Assembly (NCBI GenBank): GCA_947063855.1
Contig: CAMSTW010000009.1
Location: 1-64,000, forward strand
Source: an uncultured Dorea sp.
GTDB lineage: Bacteria > Bacillota > Clostridia > Lachnospirales > Lachnospiraceae
Direction of reading: 5' to 3'
DNA: 64,000 nucleotides
A program made the translations under genes and the position numbers. How positions within the stretch are numbered: position 1 is the stretch's first letter; every line of letters begins with the position of its first letter. Positions 1-7,611 of the stretch are shown one piece after another. The notes beneath the pieces were generated by a model that was not told the DNA's origin, made no database searches, and saw only the letters and a list, made by a program, of their open reading frames with translations.

Positions 1-12
1 GTCACAACTTAC

Positions 13-41
13 TCTATTCTCCCCAGCATAGCTGGGGGATT
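13..41. repeat. Hairpin resembling a type I-E CRISPR repeat at the left edge
   Basis: A perfect 7-bp inverted repeat with a 3-nt loop, CCCCAGC-ATA-GCTGGGG, lies at 21-37. The flanks (TATTCT before, GGGGGATTAG after) resemble the general look of 28-29 nt type I-E repeats of Firmicutes, which often start TATTCCCC and have a GGGGG tail. Only one unit is inside the window and no cas gene is visible, so it could be a lone hairpin, a terminator of an upstream gene (no T-run is seen), or the last unit of an array outside the window. Confidence 0.25.
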
Positions 42-127
42 AGCGATTTCATTTAGAATACATGTTTATGAGTTATTTCTAAATTGTATTTACAGGACAG
101 CCTCATTATAAATTTTAATCGCAGAAT

Positions 128-1366
128 CTAAGCAGTTCCATCAAGGCGGAGGGTAGCTTCCAATAACATATCTGACATTTTTACAGCTTTTGCAAGTTCC
201 CGGCGTCTGCCTTCTTTTACAGCTCTGACGAACTCACCTCTGACTTCTTCATTTGGGATAAATACTTCTTTATTATCAAAATCATAAGCAAGATATCCCA
301 GATGTACAAGTAAAGTCAAGATATCATCCTTGCCCGACAGGGATGTCATATCATTTTGAAAGGTCCCGGTATCAATCCTGTGGCTTTTTCCTCCAAGCAT
401 ATCTATAATCGCATCTTTCAGACCGTCCACATTCATATCGATATAATCCCTTAATGATTCATAAGTCTCAGTCGTTGTCCAATAACTGTCAAATACCTGC
501 ATAGACATAAGCTCTATAATTGAATTAGGGCAGTATATATGTCCAATGGCATCAAAACGATATCCGTCATACCATTTCCGGGTTTCATCAAAATCAAGGT
601 GATATTCCTGACACAATTCGTATACTTCTTTCTCGGTAAAACCTACGAATTCGGCAAGTGAACCGGGTTTTAGCATGGAGAATTCCCTGAAGTCGGTGAG
701 CGCTGATTGTGTCCCATACTTTTTGATCGGCAGGATACCTGTCATATATGCTCCGATGATAATCTGTGACGTCTGATTACTTTTAAACAAGCTGCGGAGC
801 AGATTGATATATTCTTTTTGAACAGAAATATTCTCCTTTGCCTCTCTGAAAATCATATCCCATTCATCTATAACAATAAAAAATTTCCGTCTGGTTTTTA
901 CATTGATTTGTAAAAGGGCTTTATATAAAGTCTTTGTACCCTTTTTGATACAATCCGGGAATTCATTCTCAAGTTCTTCTATTACATCTTGCTGTAAATC
1001 ACTGACAATATCATCAGTACTTTCTGCCAGAGTGACAAATGGTGTCATATCAAGAGAGATCACGTCATATTTGTTCAGATTTTCTTTAAAGCCGGAGTAG
1101 TTATTCTGGTCTTGATCCATATCCATTCTGGCAATCTTTAGTCCTGCAAAAAGAGCTTTTGCATCGGCGCCTCTTGAGTAATATGCAGTAATCATCTTTG
1201 CGGCAAATGATTTGCCGAAACGCCTGGGTTTACTGAAACAGATTAGTTTATCCGGAGTACCAAGTACGCTGTTCGTGTATGCGATGATTCCGGATTTATC
1301 TATATACTTTTTATAATTCAGAATCTCCGCAAAACCATCAGCCGGAGGATTTACATATACGCCCAA
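128..1366 (-). CDS. AAA-ATPase-like protein lacking its PD-(D/E)XK nuclease domain (truncated)
   Basis: The 412-aa product matches the N-terminal three quarters of the intact paralogue at 7612-9210. Shared features are the start region, the Walker A-like KPRRFGKS at about residues 46-53, the Walker B IVIDEWD at about 164-170, and the TGILPIKKYG and WYDGYR blocks. It stops at LRLDGTA, just where the paralogue's linker to the C-terminal nuclease begins, so the nuclease is missing. The DNA after the stop shows no nuclease coding that I can see. The start is a TTG with AAGGGAG about 10 nt upstream, aligned with the paralogue's ATG. The family (AAA-ATPase_like plus PDDEXK_9) is abundant in gut anaerobes and its role is unknown. 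Whether this copy is functional is uncertain. Confidence 0.8.
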   Translation of the reverse strand: MGVYVNPPADGFAEILNYKKYIDKSGIIAYTNSVLGTPDKLICFSKPRRFGKSFAAKMITAYYSRGADAKALFAGLKIARMDMDQDQNNYSGFKENLNKYDVISLDMTPFVTLAESTDDIVSDLQQDVIEELENEFPDCIKKGTKTLYKALLQINVKTRRKFFIVIDEWDMIFREAKENISVQKEYINLLRSLFKSNQTSQIIIGAYMTGILPIKKYGTQSALTDFREFSMLKPGSLAEFVGFTEKEVYELCQEYHLDFDETRKWYDGYRFDAIGHIYCPNSIIELMSMQVFDSYWTTTETYESLRDYIDMNVDGLKDAIIDMLGGKSHRIDTGTFQNDMTSLSGKDDILTLLVHLGYLAYDFDNKEVFIPNEEVRGEFVRAVKEGRRRELAKAVKMSDMLLEATLRLDGTA

Positions 1367-1543
1367 TTTTCACGCACTCCCTTCTTACACTTCTTTTTAT
1401 GTTTTTATTCTATCTTTTCTGCCTATCGGCATTGCTATATCATATATTCATGGCTTTCTTATTCATTATAGGCTAACCAGATATTTTTTACAAGAAGAAG
1501 CGCCGCTTTATGAAAGAGTATTTTTTTGGAAAAACAGGTATGG

Positions 1544-1549
1544 TATAAT
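1544..1549 (+). promoter_or_regulatory. Candidate -10 box for the sigma/anti-sigma operon
   Basis: A TATAAT lies about 50 bp upstream of the sigma-factor start in the divergent gap 1367-1593. At the usual distance upstream there is only a T-run (TTTTTTTGGA), so the -35 is poor. It could instead be read by an alternative sigma factor. Confidence 0.35.
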
Positions 1550-1602
1550 TGTGTAACATTTTATGATTTCGTTGGTTAATAGGGTGAAGGGAGGTGAGGG
1601 AA

Positions 1603-2106
1603 GTGGATTTTAGCGGCGTTTATCGGGCATATTTCAGAGATGTCTTTCTGTACTTGTGCAGTTTGTCTGCAAATGAGAGTATTGCCGAAGAGGTTGCCCA
1701 GGAAACCTTCGTAAAGGCGTTAGGAGCGATAGATCATTTTGACGGTTCGAAGGATATCCGGGCATGGCTTTTCACGATTGCGAGGAATACCTATTTTACA
1801 TACTGCAGACGGCAGAAAATCTATGCGGATGAGGAATTATCGGAACATGCGGCAGATACACAATCGGATTTTATAGAGCGGCTGTCAGACGAGGAAAGCG
1901 CCTTTCGCATCCATCAGTTCCTTCACGGTATGGATGAGCCGTATAAAGAAGTGTTCAGCCTGCGGGTGTTTGGAGAACTTCCCTTCGACCGGATAGGCAT
2001 GCTTTTTGGAAAGAGTTCCGGGTGGGCGAGGGTGACGTATTACCGGGCAAAAAAGAAAATATTTGAGTATATGGAGGCGATGGAAAATGAAAAAGATCAG
2101 TTGTGA
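1603..2106 (+). CDS. ECF-type RNA polymerase sigma factor
   Basis: This is a small sigma-70 family protein of the extracytoplasmic-function class. Region 2 covers roughly the first 80 residues and includes the core-binding stretch EEVAQETFVKAL and the -10 recognition part IRAWLFTIARN. Region 4 follows at about residues 105-160 (EPYKEVFSLRVFGELPFDRIG). The ORF track starts at GTG 1594, but GGGAGGTG overlaps that codon. It fits better as the Shine-Dalgarno of GTG 1603, giving 167 aa, which is normal for the family. The anti-sigma gene overlaps its 3' end by 20 bp, so the two are translationally coupled. The target regulon cannot be read from the window. Confidence 0.9.
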   Translation: MDFSGVYRAYFRDVFLYLCSLSANESIAEEVAQETFVKALGAIDHFDGSKDIRAWLFTIARNTYFTYCRRQKIYADEELSEHAADTQSDFIERLSDEESAFRIHQFLHGMDEPYKEVFSLRVFGELPFDRIGMLFGKSSGWARVTYYRAKKKIFEYMEAMENEKDQL

Positions 2107-2773
2107 TATAATCAGGGATATTCTTCCGCTTTACCTGGATGATGTCGTCAGCGCAGATACGAAAGAACTGGTGGAAGAGCACCTGGAAGCCTGTGATTCC
2201 TGTAAGAAAGAAGCCGATATTCTGAAAAAGAAGATTACTTTACCAACAAATATAAATATCGGGCTTTCTGACGCCAAAGTAGTAAAAGGTCTGAAAAACA
2301 GACTGCTAAAGAAGAAGGTCGTCATCTCAATCATATCAATGGTGGCAGCTGTTGCAATTGTGACGGGCATATATATGTTCCTGACTTTGACAGAATCTTA
2401 TATTCCGTATGACAGCGCTTATATCCAGTTGGAAGAAGAGGAGGGATATCTCTATGCCCGTTACTCTGGAGATCATCTGGCCGGTATAGTAAGTCTTGGA
2501 GAAAATACAGTAACGATAGACGGAGAAGAGAAAAATGTGGCTATTTTGGGATGTACGGAAACTCTCTGGACGAAATATGTCAGACCGATATTTAAGCGGC
2601 CGCAAAAAGAAAGCGGAGTCTGTGGTTTGGGAAACAGCGCAGAGATTGACCAGGTATATTATGCAGAATTTAATCTCCACGCGTATCTGGATTCCTGCAA
2701 TTATTCTACGCCGCCTGAAGAGTGGGATTATGAGTATATAATCGAACATTCCAGAAAAGTCTGGGGAGAATGA
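2087..2773 (+). CDS. Anti-sigma factor, zinc-finger (zf-HC2) with one membrane segment
   Basis: The cytoplasmic N-terminus carries the zinc-binding anti-sigma signature H-x3-C-x2-C (HLEACDSC, residues 32-39), preceded by a Cys at residue 6. One hydrophobic segment follows at about residues 76-99 (VVISIISMVAAVAIVTGIYMFL), then about 130 residues predicted outside the membrane. This is the layout of ECF anti-sigma factors that sequester the sigma until an envelope signal arrives. ATG 2087, with GGAGG upstream, is preferred over ATG 2063, which would add eight residues not expected for the domain. It overlaps the sigma gene. The outer domain is not one I recognise. Confidence 0.85.
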   Translation: MKKISCDIIRDILPLYLDDVVSADTKELVEEHLEACDSCKKEADILKKKITLPTNINIGLSDAKVVKGLKNRLLKKKVVISIISMVAAVAIVTGIYMFLTLTESYIPYDSAYIQLEEEEGYLYARYSGDHLAGIVSLGENTVTIDGEEKNVAILGCTETLWTKYVRPIFKRPQKESGVCGLGNSAEIDQVYYAEFNLHAYLDSCNYSTPPEEWDYEYIIEHSRKVWGE

Positions 2774-2950
2774 GGTGATTTGACTGAAGGAATTGATGAA
2801 GTTGAGGAAAATGGCGGTATATAAGTGCATAATAGATTCATTTGTGGTATGATAAGGAAAAGTTCATGTTAGAGTAAAGATATATTTGAGTGCAGATGGC
2901 AGAATAATGACCCAAATGAGTAATGGTTAATGTATAAGAAGGTGCAGGAT

Positions 2951-4549
2951 ATGGCAAAAAAGTTCAATGTAACAGCAGTCTGTATGCCGGACAAGCATTA
3001 TATGGTGGATATTAAAGAACGTCTTCGGCAGATAAAAGGCCTGGTTGATGAAGGCTTGTATTTTACGATCAACAGAGCCAGACAATATGGAAAGACGACA
3101 ACGTTACTGGCGCTGGAACAATATTTAAAGCAGGATTATTATGTTGTCTCCCTTGATTTTCAGACCTTTGGTGCAGAAGAGTTTACGAATGAAAATATCT
3201 TTGCCCTTTCCTTTGCGGGAGCATTTATACGGCGGATAAAATCAGAAATGACAGTGCCATCAGATCAGCTTAAAAAGATAATCCTGCAGATAGAGACCAT
3301 CGTAGAAGATGAGCGGAAAAGTTTCAGGCTGCTGAAGCTTTTTGAGAAAATCAGTGATATATGTGCAGAAGCAGACAAACCGGTCGTTCTGATGATTGAT
3401 GAAGTAGACAGTGCGGCTAATAATCAAGTCTTTCTTGATTTTTTGTCCCAATTGCGGGCATATTATATCAGGCGTACAGCCTGGCCTACATTTCAATCGG
3501 TGATTCTGGCAGGGGTGTATGATATAAAAAACCTTGTGAGGAAGCTTCGGCCGGATGAAGAACATAAGGTAAACAGTCCCTGGAATATTGCCGCTGATTT
3601 TGGGGTGGAGATGAGCCTTACCAAAGAAGGTATTGCGGGAATGCTTCGGGAATATAAAACGGATTATCAGCTTGATATGAATGAAGATGAGATGGCGGAC
3701 TTACTTTATAATGAAACCTGCGGATATCCGTTTCTTGTATCAAAACTCTGTAAACTCATGGACGAGGAAATCAGTAAAGCAGAAGGTGGAAGGGCGCAGG
3801 CATGGACAGTCAGCGGATTTATGGATGCATTAAAGCTTCTGACTGCGGAAAAGAATACATTATATGAATCCATTATCGGTAAAGTAATCACTTATCCCGA
3901 GTTAAATGATATTTTGCAGGATAAGATTTTCAATGGACAGACTGTGGCATATACAGCGACAAATCCAGTGATTGACCTTGCGGCAATGTTTGGAATTATC
4001 AGGAATGTAGACGGTGCGGCTGTTCCGGCCAATAAGATATTTGCGAAAGTATTATCGGATTATTATCTGTCACTGGATGAGATGAAAAGTCTGGAAATTT
4101 ATAAGGCGTCTCAACAAAATAAAGAACAGTTTATCAGTAACGGCAGGCTCAATATGCGGCTGGTTATCGAAAGGTTTGCCGGGCATTTTACAGATATTTA
4201 TGGACATAAGGGAGAAAAGTTTGTTGAGAAGGAAGGACGTAAGTATTTCCTTCTTTATCTGAAACCGATTATCAATGGATGTGGTCACTATTCATTGGAA
4301 GCAGTAACGACCAGTGAAAACCGCACAGACCTGATCGTGTATTACCAGAGAGATTTTTTCATAATAGAAACGAAGATATGGAGAGGACCTAAGAAACATC
4401 AGGAAGGTGAGGAACAGTTGCTTGGTTATATGGAGGAATATCATCAGGAGACGGGATATTTGGTTACTTTTAATTTTAACAAGAAAAAGACTCCGGGAAT
4501 AAAAGAAGTAATGATAGGTCAGAAAACTTTAATTGAAGCTGTTATATAA
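2951..4549 (+). CDS. AAA-like ATPase fused to a C-terminal PD-(D/E)XK nuclease-like domain
   Basis: The 532-aa product has a Walker A-like RARQYGKTT about 50 residues from the start and Walker B VVLMIDEVDS about 110 residues further. A helical middle region follows. The C-terminal segment RTDLIVYYQRDFFIIETKIWRG fits the D...ExK core of PD-(D/E)XK nucleases. It has the same overall plan as the 7612 gene but a clearly different sequence, so it belongs to a sister family. ATG 2951, preceded by AGAAGG, is favoured over ATG 2930 and begins MAKKFNVT. It stands alone between the anti-sigma gene and a gene fragment. Function is unknown; defence, mobile-element or regulatory roles have no direct support here. 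Confidence 0.75.
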   Translation: MAKKFNVTAVCMPDKHYMVDIKERLRQIKGLVDEGLYFTINRARQYGKTTTLLALEQYLKQDYYVVSLDFQTFGAEEFTNENIFALSFAGAFIRRIKSEMTVPSDQLKKIILQIETIVEDERKSFRLLKLFEKISDICAEADKPVVLMIDEVDSAANNQVFLDFLSQLRAYYIRRTAWPTFQSVILAGVYDIKNLVRKLRPDEEHKVNSPWNIAADFGVEMSLTKEGIAGMLREYKTDYQLDMNEDEMADLLYNETCGYPFLVSKLCKLMDEEISKAEGGRAQAWTVSGFMDALKLLTAEKNTLYESIIGKVITYPELNDILQDKIFNGQTVAYTATNPVIDLAAMFGIIRNVDGAAVPANKIFAKVLSDYYLSLDEMKSLEIYKASQQNKEQFISNGRLNMRLVIERFAGHFTDIYGHKGEKFVEKEGRKYFLLYLKPIINGCGHYSLEAVTTSENRTDLIVYYQRDFFIIETKIWRGPKKHQEGEEQLLGYMEEYHQETGYLVTFNFNKKKTPGIKEVMIGQKTLIEAVI

Positions 4550-4597
4550 AAACTATAGTCATTATTTCTTGGAAGAAAGATGGTGGATTTTCAAACT

Positions 4598-4768
4598 ATG
4601 AAAATTGTGAGGGCAAATATATCACATGCAGATAGATATGCAAAGATACATTCTAAAGCATGGATTCAGGCATATAAAGACTTAATTCCGATAGAATATC
4701 TAAATCAGGAATCTTCCCGGAAAAGGAAAGATGAATTTATTAATAATCAACAAGAACCATTTCTGTGA
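4598..4768 (+). pseudogene. N-terminal fragment of a GNAT acetyltransferase
   Basis: The reading frame gives MKIVRANISHADRYAKIHSKAW followed by a short helix region, which matches the first beta strand and helices of GNAT N-acetyltransferases. It stops after about 56 residues, while the family is usually 140-180 aa, so the acetyl-CoA binding core is absent. No continuation was found in the other frames before the next gene. ATG 4598 is preferred to the ORF-track start at 4580 because the domain begins there. It is best regarded as a decayed gene. Confidence 0.6.
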
Positions 4769-4854
4769 CACGGGAAAAAGAAGAACGATTGATCGTGGAC
4801 GTGAATATGTACAAGTCCAGTACAAATATTATAAATAGACCGGGGGTATTACGA

Positions 4855-5289
4855 ATGGAATCAATATGCGGCATGGATTGCTGCAGTGAATGCGGCAGGA
4901 GGGATGAATGTGGAGGCTGCAGAGAAACAGACGGCCAGCCATTTGGCGGCAGGTGCATCGCGGCAGAATATATGAAACAGGGCGGGATGGAGACATTTTT
5001 ACAGCAGAAGAAGAAATTGATTGAGGAATTTAACTCACTTGGCATCAGACATCTGCGGATTGACGACCTGAATCTTCTGAATGGTTTCTATGTCAATCTG
5101 GAGTACAGACTTCCGAATGGACAGTCAGTAAAGTTCCTTGAAGATCGTAATATATATTGGGGGAATCAGATAGAGATCCCCGGAAGCGACAGATGCTACG
5201 GAGTCGCAGCAGACGATCAGTACCTTCTTGTGTGTGAATACGGGTGTGAAGGGATAGATCCACAGATTATCATGTACAAGAAGCGATAA
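4855..5289 (+). CDS. DUF3795-like cysteine-rich protein
   Basis: This 144-aa protein begins with a cysteine cluster, CGMDCCSECGRRDECGGCRE, in the pattern of DUF3795 proteins, suggesting metal or Fe-S binding. A Cys-containing helix follows. The C-terminal half is a beta-rich region ending CEYGCEG. The ORF track starts at ATG 4765, but the first 30 residues look like read-through of non-coding sequence. ATG 4855 lies after CGGGGGT and starts at the conserved cluster. Function is unknown. The product is probably cytoplasmic, with no signal peptide. It sits between a gene fragment and a repeat element. Confidence 0.6.
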   Translation: MESICGMDCCSECGRRDECGGCRETDGQPFGGRCIAAEYMKQGGMETFLQQKKKLIEEFNSLGIRHLRIDDLNLLNGFYVNLEYRLPNGQSVKFLEDRNIYWGNQIEIPGSDRCYGVAADDQYLLVCEYGCEGIDPQIIMYKKR

Positions 5290-5312
5290 CGTAATCGGCT
5301 ATGGCAGAAAGA

Positions 5313-5363
5313 CTAGTACAGCCTCTTGCATTATTCACTGCTAATTACACAATGCTGTACTAG
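5313..5363. repeat. 51-bp CTAG-ended palindromic element, copy 1
   Basis: The ends are perfect 10-bp inverted repeats, CTAGTACAGC and GCTGTACTAG. The interior is also nearly self-complementary, so the RNA or single strand would form one long hairpin. A second copy at 28996-29044 matches this one when reverse-complemented (shared core GCAGTGAATAATGCAA / AACAGTGAATAATGCAA). The size and structure fit a REP-like sequence or a very small MITE. No transposase or RAYT gene is in the window. Confidence 0.75.
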
Positions 5364-5404
5364 ATGCACAGCTGCGTGATTGAAAAGGTTCTGAAAGAAG
5401 TTAA
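5364..5404 (+). pseudogene. 3'-end relic of an AAA/PD-(D/E)XK gene
   Basis: Directly after the palindromic element the DNA reads CACAGCTGCGTGATTGAAAA, nearly the same as the last 13 codons of the intact gene at 7612-9210 (HSCVIEKVPKEV then stop). Here the frame reads HSCVIEKVLKEV and the stop is lost by a small change (GAAGTTAA versus GAAGTGTAA). No other part of the gene remains upstream. It is a remnant of a deleted paralogue. Confidence 0.75.
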
Positions 5405-5430
5405 ACTGATCTGTCAGTTGGAGGTGAATT

Positions 5431-5835
5431 ATGAGATTTAAAGGGAAAGTGTCATGGTGGTTTTATGCAATTATTATCGGAGTTGCTATATTGTTAATAC
5501 CGCTTATCATGATCAGTGCTTTGACTGACCCGAACACTGCCGCTTTAACCCTCACTCTGGCGGTATTTATTTCTATAGAATCCTTCAGCATTCCGATTGC
5601 GGTTCATAATTATGTAGAATTGCAGGATGAGGCGCTGCTTATCGTATTTGGACTCATAAAAAAGAAGATTCCATACAACGCGATTGCTGCCCTGTCGCCA
5701 ACGAATAATCCGTCTTCTTCCCTTGCGGCTTCTTTGGACAGAATTGAGATAAGATGCAGGAATAAGGAGACCGTCATGATAGCTGTGGTTGATAAAGAAC
5801 GCTTCATCCATGCATTCAGAGCAGTCGGGAAATGA
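5431..5835 (+). CDS. Small membrane protein with bacterial PH-like domain
   Basis: This 134-aa protein has two predicted membrane segments at about residues 8-30 and 36-57 (WWFYAIIIGVAILLIPLIM and ALTLTLAVFISIESFSIPIAV). A short cytoplasmic beta-rich domain follows, with the pattern LLIVFGLIKKKIPYNAIAALSPTNNPSSSLAASLDRIEIR. That pattern is typical of bacterial PH domains that follow a membrane anchor. TTGGAGGTGAATT precedes the ATG. No functional partner is evident; the neighbouring regulator is on the other strand and ends beside it. Confidence 0.6.
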   Translation: MRFKGKVSWWFYAIIIGVAILLIPLIMISALTDPNTAALTLTLAVFISIESFSIPIAVHNYVELQDEALLIVFGLIKKKIPYNAIAALSPTNNPSSSLAASLDRIEIRCRNKETVMIAVVDKERFIHAFRAVGK

Positions 5836-5891
5836 CCGCATGTACAAACATATATGCCACGAATCGCAGGATTTTATAAAAATCCTGCCCA

Positions 5892-6380
5892 TCAGCGGTT
5901 TGTATTCTTAATGTCAATAAAATGCAAGTTTATCAGCGATATCAGATTGGCCTGCATATCTTCCACCTCATCAATCCGCACCCGTCCAATCGCATTTTGA
6001 AGCGCCGCATAATCTGTATCAGGAGACAATCTTTCCAACAAATGATTCATCCCGGGCGACGCACCCATCAGGGCAATTGCAAGCGAGCGGTCGTCAAACT
6101 GTTCCAGGATTTCTTTCAATTCAGGTTCCGGGATTGAAGCAATCTGCTCAAAATCGGTAATCCGCCGGGGCGATATCACCGGCTCTAATATATCGTTGAT
6201 TGTGATTCCATAGAGTTTGGAAAGTCTTAACAGGATCTCAATATCGGGAAGCGCTGTTCCGGTCTCCCATTTCGAGACAGCCTGCCGGGATATATCCAAT
6301 TTTGCCGCCAGGTCATCCTGGGTATAATGACTGGATTTTCGTAAAAACTGTAAATATTGTGCTACAATCTTTATATTCAT
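5892..6380 (-). CDS. XRE-family helix-turn-helix transcriptional regulator
   Basis: The N-terminal 70 residues form a classic Cro/C1-type HTH (YTQDDLAAKLDISRQAVSKWETG...PDIEILLRLSKLYGITINDIL). The remaining 90 residues are helical with no domain I recognise, perhaps for dimerisation. The start is moved from 6416 to ATG 6380. GGGGG lies upstream of that ATG, and the protein then begins MNIKIVAQYL, directly at the HTH. It is convergent with the PH-like gene. The next + strand gene has its own strong promoter at 6556-6584 and may be one target, but that is inference from position only. Confidence 0.85.
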   Translation of the reverse strand: MNIKIVAQYLQFLRKSSHYTQDDLAAKLDISRQAVSKWETGTALPDIEILLRLSKLYGITINDILEPVISPRRITDFEQIASIPEPELKEILEQFDDRSLAIALMGASPGMNHLLERLSPDTDYAALQNAIGRVRIDEVEDMQANLISLINLHFIDIKNTNR

Positions 6381-6555
6381 GAAATTATTTCCCCCTTCTT
6401 TCACAGGTTTTGCCAAGAAATTTCCTCACAGCAAGCTGCGGGGAAGTGAACCCTCTTTTTGATTAAAAAGAATAACCCTGACTGTTATTATAAGGCATAT
6501 CAACAAAAGAAGAAAGAATCTGTTGAGAGCAAAAAGGTAAACGTCGGTTGCTTTA

Positions 6556-6584
6556 TTGAATTTTGGCGGCAAATGATGTATAAT
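6556..6584 (+). promoter_or_regulatory. Sigma-A-type promoter for the 6621 gene
   Basis: TTGAAT and TATAAT are separated by exactly 17 bp. Transcription would start near 6591, so the start codon of the following gene must be ATG 6621 and not the upstream TTG 6459 of the ORF track. The 14-mer TTGAATTTTGGCGG also occurs in the rplU promoter at 40287-40315. Confidence 0.75.
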
Positions 6585-6620
6585 TCGAGAAACGAAAAAA
6601 GTCAGGAGGTTTCAGAGAAG

Positions 6621-7547
6621 ATGCAGCTTACGTATGAAGATGCAAGACATCAGGGGATTGATATGAGCATGATTGCCGTCTGCCGGAAGCTGCGCAGACT
6701 GGCGAAACTTGACCGCTTGAAACTGGATGAGACTGAGCACAGAAGCGGGTTGAATAAGCATCTCTTTGACTATATAGAATACTGCGGCAGGGATGTTCTT
6801 GACTTTGTAAAGCAATATTTATCCAATCTTCAGCCATATATGATTATGCGTAGAAAGGATCAGGAGCCGGCGCGTTCGTTTATCTGTGTGATTGACAAGA
6901 TTTATCGGGTATCCGTGTATATCAAAGCAGATAACTGCCAGTTTGAAGAGGTTCTTATATCCTTCCATGAAGATAATAAGCGGGGGATTGCACGGACAAA
7001 CAGTCTGATTCAAGCTGATAAGGCGCGATATGTTCCGATTTTTGCAGATTCTGTTATGAGCTGTATCGAAGAAGAGAACCGTTATGTGGTCAGGGCTTTC
7101 TTTCAGAGAGGACTCACTGTTATGGGTCTTGACCTGGCGGCTGCAAAGTGTGAAGATGTATTTATTGTAGAGAAGAACGCGATTCATATGCAGTTTCTTT
7201 CCTACTGTAATGATTACATCCGGGATCTCTATACAAGTGATCTTAACCTTGATTTTGACAGGATTGAAGTGTTTTCTGTATTGCAGCAGATTTCATTTAC
7301 ATCTTATGGGAGAGATACCTTTTCCAGTGTCTCGATTTTGATTGACAGCCTGTGTGTACAGAAAGATATGATCAGTAAATCCCTGGCTGATTTTGCGCTG
7401 GTTACGTTTGTGCAGAACCTGAGACTGACAGATGAACAGAGACAGGAATTATGGGGGCTTCTGGAAGAAAAATTCCGTGTGACCAGTATCCGGGGGATTG
7501 ATCTGATACTTATGCGGGTTCGTGAGAATTTATATTTGCAGGAATGA
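6621..7547 (+). CDS. Protein of unknown function, 308 aa
   Basis: I do not recognise a family. The product is soluble, mixed alpha/beta, and has no signal peptide or membrane segment. A Lys/Arg-rich N-terminal helix (VCRKLRRLAKLDRLKLDE) is followed by a region with HLFDYIEYCGRD and later FYRVSV-type strands and a C-terminal helical part. AGGAGGT lies 10 nt before ATG 6621, and the promoter at 6556-6584 excludes the longer ORF. The last 41 bp are tandemly duplicated immediately downstream (7546-7586). The present TGA stop is made at the duplication junction, and the second unit carries LYLQ followed by TAA, probably the ancestral end. Confidence 0.6.
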   Translation: MQLTYEDARHQGIDMSMIAVCRKLRRLAKLDRLKLDETEHRSGLNKHLFDYIEYCGRDVLDFVKQYLSNLQPYMIMRRKDQEPARSFICVIDKIYRVSVYIKADNCQFEEVLISFHEDNKRGIARTNSLIQADKARYVPIFADSVMSCIEEENRYVVRAFFQRGLTVMGLDLAAAKCEDVFIVEKNAIHMQFLSYCNDYIRDLYTSDLNLDFDRIEVFSVLQQISFTSYGRDTFSSVSILIDSLCVQKDMISKSLADFALVTFVQNLRLTDEQRQELWGLLEEKFRVTSIRGIDLILMRVRENLYLQE

Positions 7548-7586
7548 TACTTATGCGGGTTCGTGAGAATCTATATCTGCAGTAAT
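7505..7586 (+). repeat. 41-bp tandem duplication of a gene 3' end
   Basis: Unit 1 (7505-7545) and unit 2 (7546-7586) both begin GATACTTATGCGGGTTCGTG and differ at three positions. The unit is 41 bp, not a multiple of three. The first copy ends the coding region with a TGA formed across the junction, and the second lies after the gene. The same unit length recurs at the lexA 3' end (35366-35447). Confidence 0.9.
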
Positions 7587-7611
7587 ATCTGTAATCAGGG
7601 AGGTAAGGAGT

